From Larkinella sp049445795 (lineage in GTDB: Bacteria > Bacteroidota > Bacteroidia > Cytophagales > Spirosomataceae): a stretch of DNA of 64,000 bases. This document shows positions 30,610 through 40,130 of this stretch, in pieces. The stretch is from NCBI RefSeq assembly GCF_049445795.1, contig NZ_JBMSDT010000009.1, positions 1-64,000 of the forward strand. Reading direction: 5' to 3'. The position numbers and the translations under genes were made by a program. The notes beneath the pieces were generated by a model. The model made no database searches and had not been told where the DNA came from. It saw only the letters and a list, made by a program, of their open reading frames with translations. Every line of letters begins with the position of its first letter. Position 1 is the first letter of the stretch.

Positions 30610-32601
30610 TCAATTGTTCTGAACCTTCAGCACCACCGCACCCAGGGGCGGAATTGTCACCAAAATGGACTGCGGGCGGCCATGCCAGGTATCGGGGGTC
30701 GACACCAGCGGTTCGCCATTCAGCAAACCGCTTCCGAAAAACGCTCTATCATCACTGTTGAACAGTTCGACCCAGGTACCTGGCACCGGAACGCCCACCC
30801 GGTAGTCGGTTCGGGGGATGGGCGTCATATTCAGCACTATAATTACCTGCTCCTTCGTCCTTGTTCCTTTCCGGGCATATACCAGGATGCTGTTTTCGCG
30901 GTCCATCGTGTCGATCCACTCGAAGCCCTCGGCCACAAAACTCTGCTCGTACAAAGCTGGTTCGCTGCGGTACAATTTGTTCAACGCCTTTAGGCATTCG
31001 CTCATGCCCTGGTGCGGAGCATAGTCAAGCAAATGCCAGTCGAGACTCCCTTCAAATTTCCATTCCGAGGTTTGCCCAAATTCGCTGCCCATGAACAGCA
31101 GTTTGGTACCAGGGTGCGTAAACATGTAAGCGTACAACAACCGCAGATTGGCAAACCGCTGCCACTCATCGCCCGGCATTTTACTGATCAGCGACTTTTT
31201 GCCATAAACCACTTCATCGTGCGAGAAGGGTAACATGAAATTTTCCGAAAATGCGTAAACCGTACTGAACGTCAGTTCGTCCTGGTGCCAACGCCGGTAA
31301 AAGGCGTCCCGCTGGAAATACCGCAGGGTGTCATTCATCCAGCCCATCATCCACTTCATACCAAAGCCCAGACCACCGGCGTAGGTTGGCCGAGTAACGC
31401 CCGGAAACGCCGTCGATTCTTCCGCAATCGTCTGGGCTTCGGGGTATTCGCGATACACAGCTTCGTTTAGTTCTTTGAACAAGGAAATGGCCTCCAGGTT
31501 CTCCCGCCCCCCAAAGATATTCGGCTCCCACTCCCCGTGATTCCGGGAATAATCCAGGTACAGCATGGAGGCTACGGCATCGACCCGCAGCCCATCGGCA
31601 TGAAACCGGTCGAGCCAGAAGAGCGCGTTGCTGAGTAAAAACGAGCGAACTTCGTTGCGGCTATAATTAAATATGTAACTTTTCCAGTCCGGATGATAGC
31701 CTTTCCGGAGATCGGGATGTTCGTAGAGGTGCGAGCCGTCAAACTCGTACAAACCATGGGCATCGCCGGGGAAGTGTGAGGGCACCCAGTCCAGAAAAAC
31801 CCCAATGTTTTCCTGGTGCAGTCGTTCGATGAGCTGCATGAAATCCTGGGGCGTTCCGAACCGGCTCGTCGGCGCAAAATACCCGGTTATCTGGTAGCCC
31901 CACGACGGATCGTATGGGTGCTCCATAACAGGCATGAACTCGACGTGCGTGAACCCCATTTCCTTTACGTACGGCACGAGCGCATCGGCAATCTCTCCGT
32001 ACGAAAGCTGACGGGTGGGGTCCGCCGGATCGCGTCGCCACGAATTCAGGTGGATTTCATACACCGACATCGGTTTATTGAGCGAATTGAACCGGCCCCG
32101 GTTTCGCATCCAGTAGTCGTCTTTCCATTCGTACCAGGTATCCCAGACAACCGATGCGGTTTTGGGCGGTATTTCCCACCAGAGTGCGTACGGATCGCCC
32201 TTCTCTAACTCCCGGCCACTGTCGTGCGTGATGGCGTATTTATACACCTCGCCCCGGCCAATGTGCGGAATAAAGCCTTCCCAGATGCCCGAACTGTCCC
32301 AGCGGACGTTTAGCGGGTGGCTTCCTTTGTTCCAGCCGTTGAAATTTCCGATCACCGACACATAGCGGGCCGACGGCGCCCAAACGGCAAAATACGTCCC
32401 GACCACGCCGTTGAATTCCACAACGTGGGCACCCAGTTTGTCGTACAGTCGGGTGTGTTTACCGGCCCGGAACAGGTAAATATCAAATTCGGTAAACCGG
32501 CTATAGGTCGTCGGTGCCAACTCCGCAGCGGGTGTCGCCACTGACTGCGTTTCCGGTGTCATTTCAGGTATAGGGCTGGTTTTGGTGGTCCTTTTTGCCA
32601 T
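30610..32601 (-). CDS. glgB: 1,4-alpha-glucan branching enzyme
   Basis: Started at MAKRTTKTSP (32601) it has 663 residues. The longer frame adds 38 residues without family match. It has an N-terminal CBM48 (about 60-150, AVWAPSARYVSVIGNFNGW) and a GH13 catalytic barrel. Catalytic residues are Asp in RVDAVASMLYLDYSR, Glu in AEESTAFPGV and Asp in FSHDEVVYGK. It makes alpha-1,6 branches in glycogen. It lies downstream of a Uma2 gene and a maltokinase gene, so it belongs to a maltose-1-phosphate/glycogen locus whose other members (treS, glgE) are outside or absent. Confidence 0.95.
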   Translation of the reverse strand: MAKRTTKTSPIPEMTPETQSVATPAAELAPTTYSRFTEFDIYLFRAGKHTRLYDKLGAHVVEFNGVVGTYFAVWAPSARYVSVIGNFNGWNKGSHPLNVRWDSSGIWEGFIPHIGRGEVYKYAITHDSGRELEKGDPYALWWEIPPKTASVVWDTWYEWKDDYWMRNRGRFNSLNKPMSVYEIHLNSWRRDPADPTRQLSYGEIADALVPYVKEMGFTHVEFMPVMEHPYDPSWGYQITGYFAPTSRFGTPQDFMQLIERLHQENIGVFLDWVPSHFPGDAHGLYEFDGSHLYEHPDLRKGYHPDWKSYIFNYSRNEVRSFLLSNALFWLDRFHADGLRVDAVASMLYLDYSRNHGEWEPNIFGGRENLEAISLFKELNEAVYREYPEAQTIAEESTAFPGVTRPTYAGGLGFGMKWMMGWMNDTLRYFQRDAFYRRWHQDELTFSTVYAFSENFMLPFSHDEVVYGKKSLISKMPGDEWQRFANLRLLYAYMFTHPGTKLLFMGSEFGQTSEWKFEGSLDWHLLDYAPHQGMSECLKALNKLYRSEPALYEQSFVAEGFEWIDTMDRENSILVYARKGTRTKEQVIIVLNMTPIPRTDYRVGVPVPGTWVELFNSDDRAFFGSGLLNGEPLVSTPDTWHGRPQSILVTIPPLGAVVLKVQNN

Positions 32602-32765
32602 AAAAAGCCATTCGTTTAGCGCGTGTAAGATAGAAAAATTTTCACCAGCGGTTTGCGTTTCCTTCCGGGCTTTCACCCTGGCCAGCCGCATACGGTTTAC
32701 AAACCATACCCTCAATCACCATCAATTGTTCTTTTTAAGAAGACTAAAGTTGGTCCGGCATGGTG

Positions 32766-33359
32766 TTATTCGGCAAAGACTTCGTGGAGGTCGATCTGCA
32801 AATCCGGGAAAATTGTGGGCGTAATCCAGTCACTTTCGTCGTAGGGATGCTGCCCGATGAAACGTCCCTGTTCGTTCAGCGTATAGACCAGCACGTTATC
32901 GTATTCCGGCTGCACGACCCAGTATTCTCGAACCCCGGCCTCTTCGTACGCTTCAAACTTCACCTTCATTTCCCGCTTCGTGTTGCCTTTCGACAACACT
33001 TCGATCACCAGATCCGGCGCACCAAGACACCCGGCTTCGTCCAGTTTTGCCGGATCGCAGATCACGCATATATCCGGCTGTACGACCGTCGTGATGGTTT
33101 CGTTTGTGACTTTGTCGGTCCGGGGCAACCGCACATCGAACGGAGCCGTGAAGACCTGACACGGTTTTCCTTTAAGGTGGGACCAAATCAGTCCATGAAA
33201 ATTACTGACAATTTCCTGATGCCGGCGATTAGGCGCGGGCGACATTTTCCAGATAAAGCCTCGAATCAACTCCAGCCGCTCCTGCACCCGCCAGGTCAGG
33301 TAGTCGGCGTAGGTATACTGCCGGGTTAAATCCAACTGATCCAAACTGGTTATTTCCAT
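32766..33359 (-). CDS. Uma2-family putative restriction-endonuclease-fold protein
   Basis: Started at MEITSLDQLDLTRQYTYADY (33359) it has 197 residues. It has the Uma2 (DUF820) layout: RLELIRGFIWKMSPAPN, then FDVRLP, VVQPDICVIC (catalytic Asp), APDLVIEVLSKG (Glu) and YEEAGVREYWVV. The fold is PD-(D/E)xK nuclease-like. Uma2 genes are often multicopy and scattered, with unknown role. It is wedged between mak (22 bp upstream) and glgB (164 bp downstream). A truncated relative lies at 3901-4188. Confidence 0.9.
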   Translation of the reverse strand: MEITSLDQLDLTRQYTYADYLTWRVQERLELIRGFIWKMSPAPNRRHQEIVSNFHGLIWSHLKGKPCQVFTAPFDVRLPRTDKVTNETITTVVQPDICVICDPAKLDEAGCLGAPDLVIEVLSKGNTKREMKVKFEAYEEAGVREYWVVQPEYDNVLVYTLNEQGRFIGQHPYDESDWITPTIFPDLQIDLHEVFAE

Positions 33360-33381
33360 ACCGATTTCGTTTCCCACAAAC

Positions 33382-35055
33382 TTACTCTTTTTTCGTCTGC
33401 AACAACCCCATCTGCAACAATGGAACATCCGAATTTCGGGCGGGATCGGCAATGCGGATTTTTTCAATTTCACCAATGACATCGACGATGCCTTTCAACG
33501 GAATTTTTACCCAGGCTGGCCGGTAACTGATTTCATAACCCAGTTCATAAACCGCTTTCTCAAGCAGGTAGATCAGTAACAAAAAGTTAAATTCATTGCT
33601 GTTTCGGAAAAGCGGATGAGGATTGCCCACGGTTTCCAGATAGGCATCCATGTAGGTGTCCCGAATCAGCTTGAACCAACGGTCCGAAACCCGTTGCAAG
33701 TGATCGGGATCGATGCGTTCCGTTTCCCGGCTTCCGAACAGTTTGGCGCTCACTGCGTAATGGTACGACCGGATCATCCCGGCCACATCCTTCAGGGGCG
33801 AGTGTTTAATTTTTCGTTCCGAAATACTGCTTTCCGGTTCACCCTCGAAGTCGATAATGATGAAGTCGTCGGGCGTTGCCAGTACCTGCCCCAGGTGGTA
33901 ATCACCGTGAATCCGAACGCGGAGCGAATCGAGGGGACGGTGCCGAAAATCATCGACAAATTCATCAATCATCTCTTTAGCCTCCATAAACACCCAGGCC
34001 AGCCGCTGCGCCAGCGGATCGAGTTCGGTATACTTATCGATCAGCATGGCATACCGGCGTTCGAGCAAACTTTCAAACCGCCGAATGATGAAGTCCCGGT
34101 AGTCGTCGGTGAACGGTTCGGGCACAAAAGCCGGGTCGGTCGTGTCCGGGCTGTACAGGGCCAGGTGCATTTGGGCCGTCCGCCGGCCGAGCAATTCCAC
34201 CCGATCAAACACCTCTTCCCGGATCGTAAACAGCCGGTTTGGCACCGCGTAGAGGAAATCATTCAGGTAATCGCCCGTCTGGCTCCAGCTATCCTGTTGG
34301 TTATCAATCATCAACTGCATCATCCCCAACGTCATATCCGGCATGGTGGTCTGTTCCCAGACGATGCTCCCCGCATAAGCCGGAATGTGCGTAAAATGGC
34401 TTTCTTCCGTCAGAAAACTGACCAGATCGACTTCCGGATTGGTTTCCTGAAATAGTTTTCGGTATAATTTCAGAAAATATTTCTCGCCCTGCCCCGGAAT
34501 GCCATAGACTAAGGCGGAGTTACTCGAATCAACCGGCAACACCCGGCTGGTAACGTCAACATCCCAATCCTCGGTCGCCAGCCCGCGCCCCCGGTGAAAT
34601 GTCAATTGCCCAGCCTCCTGCGAAAGAGTGTTCTGAGTAACCAGATCAGCATACAACGCCAATCGGAACCGCTCGTCGTAAATGGCATCGACCAGCAGAC
34701 CCGGTTTTTGATCCACCACAGCGCGCGCCAGAATGCCCTTTTCAGGGACAACCGAGGTACCTGGCTGACCGTTAGCCAGAAACGACAGCGGTAATAAATA
34801 ATGTTCCGACTCGCCCTCGGCATACGTAACTTCGACGATTAGCAGGAAAGCGTTCTCCCCGGACGCAAAAGGAACCTCGTGACTATGTTGAATTCGGAAC
34901 TGCTCCTGCTGACGGGCTTTCCCGGCAAACCACCGGCAGGCATTCAGGTAAGGCGGCAAAACCGTTTTCTCCAGAAACCGGATCGCATCCGGGTCCCGAG
35001 GCAAATTAGTCCAGGCGTTTAGGCTGGTCAAAGTGGTAACAGGGATAGCAAACAT
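33382..35055 (-). CDS. Maltokinase (GlgE pathway)
   Basis: The 557-residue protein begins with the maltokinase N-terminal cap (RFLEKTVLPPYLNACRWFAG) and has the aminoglycoside-kinase-like active site HGDYHLGQV, followed by IIDFEGEP with the metal-binding Asp. It phosphorylates maltose with ATP to maltose-1-phosphate, the donor for GlgE. It is often fused to or next to trehalose synthase, but here it stands alone, with Uma2 and glgB downstream. It is longer than mycobacterial maltokinase (about 450). Confidence 0.88.
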   Translation of the reverse strand: MFAIPVTTLTSLNAWTNLPRDPDAIRFLEKTVLPPYLNACRWFAGKARQQEQFRIQHSHEVPFASGENAFLLIVEVTYAEGESEHYLLPLSFLANGQPGTSVVPEKGILARAVVDQKPGLLVDAIYDERFRLALYADLVTQNTLSQEAGQLTFHRGRGLATEDWDVDVTSRVLPVDSSNSALVYGIPGQGEKYFLKLYRKLFQETNPEVDLVSFLTEESHFTHIPAYAGSIVWEQTTMPDMTLGMMQLMIDNQQDSWSQTGDYLNDFLYAVPNRLFTIREEVFDRVELLGRRTAQMHLALYSPDTTDPAFVPEPFTDDYRDFIIRRFESLLERRYAMLIDKYTELDPLAQRLAWVFMEAKEMIDEFVDDFRHRPLDSLRVRIHGDYHLGQVLATPDDFIIIDFEGEPESSISERKIKHSPLKDVAGMIRSYHYAVSAKLFGSRETERIDPDHLQRVSDRWFKLIRDTYMDAYLETVGNPHPLFRNSNEFNFLLLIYLLEKAVYELGYEISYRPAWVKIPLKGIVDVIGEIEKIRIADPARNSDVPLLQMGLLQTKKE

Positions 35056-35150
35056 GCCGGCAATGATTAGGACAGGTAATGCACTTTTACCCGTAATAAT
35101 ACAAACAGATTCGATAAATAAGTCAATTCAGCTTTGATTGGCCAGCCCGG

Positions 35151-35753
35151 TTAAATCCCTACCAGGTAATCGGTCAGCGTTTTCCACTGAATTTTCTGAT
35201 AAAAGAGCCAGCCCGTTCCGGCGATGGCCGTATTCACGACGGCCCGGCCTCCCGCCTGTTCGTCGTGGTTATTGGTTTGCTCGTTTTCACCGATCTGACA
35301 GGCCACCAAAGCCGTTCCCTGCCGTTCCAGCCAGAAGGTGCTGGTGGCTTCGTCCGTAAAAAAGTGTTCGGTTTCGACACCGGTTTCACGCGGATCGGCG
35401 CAGGGACGAGCCGTAAAGCCAGCCTTGTTTTCTTCGTCGACGAGTTCAACCACCCGCACCCAGTTTTCGGGCACCGGACCGGGCAAGTCGATTCTGATTG
35501 AATCACCAATCTCCGGTTGACCGGTTTTCGGGTTGCCATCCGAATCATGCAGCATAAAATCCGCCGTCAGGCTCGATAGATTCGACCAGCGGTTTATGGC
35601 AAACAACCGCTCTCTGGCCTGGTTGAAGGCATTCCGGGCGGCCAGTTCGTCTGCCAAAACATTCTGGCTGCAAAACGTCTTATCAACGGCTTCTTCGCCT
35701 TTCATCCGGTCGATTCCCTGCCGGATAGTCTCAACGATATTTTTCAGTTTCAT
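35151..35753 (-). CDS. Conserved hypothetical protein
   Basis: The 200-residue protein has no signal peptide or membrane helix. It contains IRIDLPGPVPENWVRVVELVDE and FFTDEATSTFWLERQGTALVACQIGENE, which look like a compact alpha/beta domain. The last half contains a run of polar residues (NEQTNNHDEQAGG). I do not recognise a family. It is separated by 95 bp from the maltokinase start and has no clear partner gene. Confidence 0.65.
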   Translation of the reverse strand: MKLKNIVETIRQGIDRMKGEEAVDKTFCSQNVLADELAARNAFNQARERLFAINRWSNLSSLTADFMLHDSDGNPKTGQPEIGDSIRIDLPGPVPENWVRVVELVDEENKAGFTARPCADPRETGVETEHFFTDEATSTFWLERQGTALVACQIGENEQTNNHDEQAGGRAVVNTAIAGTGWLFYQKIQWKTLTDYLVGI

Positions 35754-35789
35754 GGCTTACGGAACGTTAGGGGTCGACGTATTGTATCA

Positions 35790-35824
35790 AAAACCCATCC
35801 CAGCGCCGGGCCGGAATGGGTTTT
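35790..35824 (-). terminator. Intrinsic terminator
   Basis: AAAACCCAT (35790-35798) pairs with ATGGGTTTT (35816-35824). It lies downstream of the minus-strand gene ending at 35849. Confidence 0.7.
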
Positions 35825-35848
35825 AAATAACTATCAGACGCTGCCCTT

Positions 35849-36238
35849 CTAGTTATTCCCCGTATTCCCAAATGAACGGTCGCTGCCGCGTTTCGCCTTG
35901 GTTTTCGGGTCTGCCTTGGGCCGTCCTTTAATCACGCTGGTTCCACCGTCGGCATCGGAAGCGGGCAGGTCGCGTTTCTCACGGCTGGTCTGCTTATTTT
36001 TTCCGAAACGATCGGCGGTGCTATTACTTTCCGGACTTGTATTTTCCGAACGTGCCCCCGTAACGGTGCGCGTCACGGTTGTTTTGGATTTGGCCTCATT
36101 CGTACTGCCGGAGTTGGACGTACCGGATTTACTCTGGGCCGAATTATTCGCATTATTTTCAGAACTTGTGCTTTGGGCCTGCACGGCTGCGCTCCCGGTC
36201 AGTAGCAGCACGCCAAGAGCCATCATGATCTTTTTCAT
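35849..36238 (-). CDS. Small secreted Ser/Asn/Lys-rich protein
   Basis: The 129-residue protein has a signal peptide (MKKIMMALGVLLLTGSAAVQA) and a low-complexity mature part dominated by Ser, Asn, Thr and Lys with clusters of basic residues (KADPKTKAKRGSDRS). It looks disordered and has no known domain. A periplasmic or cell-surface location is inferred. It shares strand with the next small acidic gene but is separated by 121 bp. Confidence 0.65.
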   Translation of the reverse strand: MKKIMMALGVLLLTGSAAVQAQSTSSENNANNSAQSKSGTSNSGSTNEAKSKTTVTRTVTGARSENTSPESNSTADRFGKNKQTSREKRDLPASDADGGTSVIKGRPKADPKTKAKRGSDRSFGNTGNN

Positions 36239-36359
36239 ACTGTGTTTCGTCAGTGAAGTTTGTTTATCGTTTTCAGTTCATAGTTATCGACAAGCATCTA
36301 TTTTCATCAGAATGTTATCGTAAACCATAAACTTCAAACTATCGATAACTATTGATTTG

Positions 36360-36581
36360 TCACTCCTCGTCTTCGTCGTATTTGTAAGGCGTACCCGAGG
36401 TTACTTCTCCCCCACTGGTCCAGAGACCTCCGCCATTTTCCCCGCTATTTTGGGTATTTTCACCGCTGGGACCATCTTCCGGCACATTTCGTTTCTGCTC
36501 GGGGTTCGTATCGTCGACGTGTCCCTGGGGTGCTTCGGCAATGGAGTCACGTACTTTCTGAGTTGGATCTTCCGCTTTCAT
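36360..36581 (-). CDS. Small acidic hydrophilic protein
   Basis: The 73-residue protein is hydrophilic and probably disordered: Glu/Asp/Asn/Gly-rich with a C-terminal YKYDEDEE tail and no Cys or signal peptide. Its N-terminal MKAEDPTQKVRDSIAEAP resembles short stress-type hydrophilic proteins in Bacteroidota, but the family is not certain. It is the only open frame with coding character in this stretch. Confidence 0.5.
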   Translation of the reverse strand: MKAEDPTQKVRDSIAEAPQGHVDDTNPEQKRNVPEDGPSGENTQNSGENGGGLWTSGGEVTSGTPYKYDEDEE

Positions 36582-36696
36582 TCGTTGAGTTGATTACAGG
36601 TGTACGTTTTACCGGTTAAACCAGATTCAACGGTTGCGGTTTCATTGAATCGCGTAATTTGATCATTTGGCCCATTGCCAAATACCCTCAAAACGA

Positions 36697-36719
36697 AAAA
36701 GGGGCCGATGGCCCCTTTT
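36697..36719 (-). terminator. Intrinsic terminator
   Basis: AAAAGGGGCC pairs with GGCCCCTTTT across a 3-nt loop, just downstream of the lytic transglycosylase gene. Confidence 0.85.
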
Positions 36720-36740
36720 CAAATTTTTGGTCTACAACGG

Positions 36741-37832
36741 CTAGACCCAATCCCAGTCGAACAAAGGTTGGACCCGGCGTTTGGCCGCCAGGAAAACCTG
36801 GTACAGCCGCGTACGGCGGAACCGCAACACGCGCAAGCCGAGCAGAACCGTAGCAGACGCCGGGACCGGAGCCGCCGAAGCCGTCATCGAAGCTGAACCA
36901 GAAGCACCATCGGGTTCTTCGCTAAAATCTTCCGCATCATCGCCGGTGATTTGTGCTAGCGCTTCTTCCAACAGGTTTCGGCTGCGTGGCCCCCAGGTCG
37001 GTTCGGGTTCAACACCAGGTTCTGAGCCCGGGCTGACAAACGGCATCACGCCCGGCTGGAAGCGCTCGCCCGGTAAAGGCCGGATTAAATCAGCCAGAAC
37101 GGCGGGCGATAGCATATCGCTGTAAATCCGGGGTCGGGTCAGCAACTCCTTGTAGGCTAATACGCGGTACAGATAGGTGCCGGTTTCGCGGTGGAGCCGA
37201 AGATTGTAATAGCTCCGGACACCCTGCCGTTCCATACGTTTCTGTACGTGCGTCACCCCGCTGTTGTAAGCGGCTGCGACCAACGTCCAGGAACCCAGTT
37301 CGCGGTGTAACTCCTTCAAATACCGGCAGGCGGCCATGGTCGACAGGCGCAGGTCACGACGCTCATCGTGGCCGGGTCGAACCACTAGCCCAAATTCGCG
37401 GGCGGTTTGGGGCATCAACTGCCAGTACCCGCCAGCCCCTTTGGGCGACGTGCTGGTACCCGACAGATCGCTTTCGACCAACGGCAAATACTTAAAATCC
37501 CGGGGAATACCATGTTTCACCAGAATCGGCTCGATAATCGGGAAGAACTTGACCGCCCGTTTCCGAAGCCGGAGCAGGTAATCCCGGTGGCGGGATTGCT
37601 GCAATAAAACCGTTACCCAGCGACGGGTAACATTAGATTGTTTAAGGGGCACATCCTCCCCGCAGAATTGAACCGGCTGTAGACTTTGGATGGTGGATCG
37701 ACCGGGTAATCGGACACTCACGGTGCCGTTGGAATAGGACGTAAACTCTCTTGAATTGACGTCTTTGGCCATCGCCAACTCCATGGGTTTGAGCGCCGAC
37801 AGCATGAGTAAAATACTAGCTTCTTTTATCAA
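36741..37832 (-). CDS. Lytic murein transglycosylase (SLT domain)
   Basis: The 363-residue protein has the SLT core between about 115 and 245. FKYLPLVESDLSG holds the catalytic Glu, followed by SPKGAGGYWQLMPQTAREFGL and AAYNSGVTHV, all typical of MltD-type enzymes. It cuts peptidoglycan between MurNAc and GlcNAc. No LysM domain is visible; the C-terminus instead is a Pro/Glu/Ala-rich linker and a basic end. The N-terminus lacks a clean signal peptide from either Met, so secretion is uncertain. Confidence 0.88.
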   Translation of the reverse strand: MIKEASILLMLSALKPMELAMAKDVNSREFTSYSNGTVSVRLPGRSTIQSLQPVQFCGEDVPLKQSNVTRRWVTVLLQQSRHRDYLLRLRKRAVKFFPIIEPILVKHGIPRDFKYLPLVESDLSGTSTSPKGAGGYWQLMPQTAREFGLVVRPGHDERRDLRLSTMAACRYLKELHRELGSWTLVAAAYNSGVTHVQKRMERQGVRSYYNLRLHRETGTYLYRVLAYKELLTRPRIYSDMLSPAVLADLIRPLPGERFQPGVMPFVSPGSEPGVEPEPTWGPRSRNLLEEALAQITGDDAEDFSEEPDGASGSASMTASAAPVPASATVLLGLRVLRFRRTRLYQVFLAAKRRVQPLFDWDWV

Positions 37833-37979
37833 AACAGACTTAGTTGTTGTTTACGTCAACACGACGGTCACGGTTTAATAAAAAGACAATAACACGAAGC
37901 TAGTTGATTTTCTGGACTTTACCAAATTACGGTTCTATATAAATTACTAAACGGCCATTCTACTAATGCCATAGACCAC

Positions 37980-40130
37980 TCAGAGAATCCGTCCCTGGAG
38001 GGCGGCCACAATCCGGATTTTGGCGTAATCATAGCGCCCTTGCAAGAAGTCGTAAACCGGCTTTAACGCGTTGTTTTCCACGCCCACACGGGCCAGCGCG
38101 CGTTCGATATCCAGCCGCTCGGCGGTGTCGATCAGCGACGCCAAATCCACCTCATAACCGTTGTTCGACAGGTAGATCAGGTGCATGACAATGGTCGATG
38201 GTGACAGGTTTCGTTCCTGCGCCATTTCGTGAACGGTCAGGCCACGCTCGTAAAGTTCGAAGGTCATCAGGTGGGTGGCTCCTTTCAGGTTCGTGCCTTC
38301 GCGGGCCTGCCCCGTCAGGAAGCTGGCAATTTCCTGCATGAAGCGTTTTCCGAATACCTGCAACTTCCGGTCGCCGACCCCGCTGACGTTCCGGAAGGCT
38401 TCGGGCGTCGTCGGGCGCAGGCGACTCATTTCTTCCAGCGTGGAGTCGGTGAAGATCACGTACGGCGGCACGTTCTGTTCGTCGGCCAGTTGTTTCCGCA
38501 GTTGACGCAGCCGCTCGAAGAGGTCGTCGCGAGCCGACTCGGTTTTGGTCTTCGGCTTCTGCTCGGCTTTGCGTTGGGCCGCTTCCTCCGGTTTGATCAG
38601 CTCGATTTTCCGGTTCTGGAACAAAACCGCATCGGCCAGGATGCCTTTTCGCAGAAAATAGTGGTTGTCGTACGCAATCTCAATCACGCCGATGTTGATC
38701 AGTTGCTGCAGATAACTCCGCCATTCGTCAAACTTCAGGTCGCTGCCCGCGCCGTAGGTTTTGATCAAATGGTAGTTGTTCTGCAAAATGGTCTGGTTGC
38801 GCGAGCCCCGCAGCACGTCGATCAGCGTGTTCATCGGCACCTGCTCTTTCAGCCGCACCAGGGCCGAAAGGGCTTTCTGGGCCAACACGGTCCCGTCGAA
38901 CATCACGCGCGGATTCTGGCAAACGTCACAGTTGTTGCAGCCGTCGGCCAGTTCTTCCGAGAAATAACTCAGCAAAATCTGCCGACGGCACGAGTGGGCT
39001 TCGGCGTATTGCTGCATTCGCTCCAGCTTCGCCATTTGCAGGCCCAGGTTGACCGGGGCATTTTCCGACAGCATTTCCTTCCAGTTCGCCACGTCGGCAA
39101 AGCTGTAAAACAACAGCGTCTCAGCCGCCGAACCGTCGCGTCCGGCCCGTCCGATTTCCTGGTAAAAGCTCTCCAGGTTTTTCGGCATATTGTAATGAAT
39201 CACCCAGCGCACATTGGATTTGTCGATGCCCATCCCAAAGGCAATCGTCGCGCAGATAATTCGAATATCGTCGCGCACAAACTCCTCCTGTGCACGGGCA
39301 CGGTCGTCGGCGCTCATGCCGGCGTGGTAAAAACCGGCCCGATAGCCTTTTTCCTGCAACTTGGCCGCCAGTGCTTCCGTGGATTTCCGGCTCTGGCAGT
39401 AGATGATTCCGGAATTGTCGGGTTGTATGGCCAAAAATCGCTCGATCTGCTGCATCCGTTTCAGACCGGGCAACACCCGTAGGCTCAGGTTCGGCCGGTT
39501 GAAGGAAGCAATAAAAACCGCCGGATCGTCCAGGTGCAGTTGGGTCACGATGTCCTGCCGGGTCAGCTTGTCGGCCGTAGCCGTCAGAGCAACCACGGGC
39601 ACATCCGGAAAGTGGTTTTTCAGCAGGGCCAATTGGGTGTATTCCGGCCGAAAATCATGGCCCCAGGATGAGATGCAGTGCGCTTCATCGACCGCGAAGA
39701 AACTAATGGGCAAGGTATTCAGAAATACAAAGAATGACTCTGAGAGCAGTTTTTCGGGCGACACATACAGCAGCTTCAGCCGCCCGGCCTGACAATCCTG
39801 CTCAATTTGGCGCTGTTCACGGCTGCTCTGGGTGCTGTTCAAATAAGCCGCCGGAATCCCGTTCTGCAACAGGGCCTCGACCTGATCTTTCATGAGTGCA
39901 ATCAGGGGCGAAACTACCACGCAGACACCCGGTTTCATCAGCGCCGGAACCTGAAAGCAGACCGATTTTCCACCACCCGTCGGCATCAGCACCAGCGTAT
40001 CCCGACCCTCCAGCAGCGTCCGGACAATCTCTTCCTGCATCGGCCGGAACCGGTCGTAGCCGTAATATTGCTTCAGCACCTCCACCGGTTGCAGCGTTTC
40101 CGTCTCGCTCATCTTTGTTGTATCGATCAT
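37980..40130 (-). CDS. recQ: ATP-dependent DNA helicase RecQ
   Basis: I start it at MIDTTKMSETET (40130), which overlaps the upstream gene stop by 4 bp, giving 716 residues. An ATG at 40112 is an alternative. Helicase motifs are clear: MPTGGGKSVCFQVPAL (Walker A), FAVDEAHCISSWGHDFRP (DEAH), SRKSTEALA and IGRAGRDG (motif VI). The zinc-binding RQC Cys residues are in CRRQILLSYF and CNNCDVCQNP. The HRDC domain follows (VPPYVIFTDSTLEEM), then an extra C-terminal winged region. It unwinds DNA in repair and recombination. Confidence 0.96.
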   Translation of the reverse strand: MIDTTKMSETETLQPVEVLKQYYGYDRFRPMQEEIVRTLLEGRDTLVLMPTGGGKSVCFQVPALMKPGVCVVVSPLIALMKDQVEALLQNGIPAAYLNSTQSSREQRQIEQDCQAGRLKLLYVSPEKLLSESFFVFLNTLPISFFAVDEAHCISSWGHDFRPEYTQLALLKNHFPDVPVVALTATADKLTRQDIVTQLHLDDPAVFIASFNRPNLSLRVLPGLKRMQQIERFLAIQPDNSGIIYCQSRKSTEALAAKLQEKGYRAGFYHAGMSADDRARAQEEFVRDDIRIICATIAFGMGIDKSNVRWVIHYNMPKNLESFYQEIGRAGRDGSAAETLLFYSFADVANWKEMLSENAPVNLGLQMAKLERMQQYAEAHSCRRQILLSYFSEELADGCNNCDVCQNPRVMFDGTVLAQKALSALVRLKEQVPMNTLIDVLRGSRNQTILQNNYHLIKTYGAGSDLKFDEWRSYLQQLINIGVIEIAYDNHYFLRKGILADAVLFQNRKIELIKPEEAAQRKAEQKPKTKTESARDDLFERLRQLRKQLADEQNVPPYVIFTDSTLEEMSRLRPTTPEAFRNVSGVGDRKLQVFGKRFMQEIASFLTGQAREGTNLKGATHLMTFELYERGLTVHEMAQERNLSPSTIVMHLIYLSNNGYEVDLASLIDTAERLDIERALARVGVENNALKPVYDFLQGRYDYAKIRIVAALQGRIL

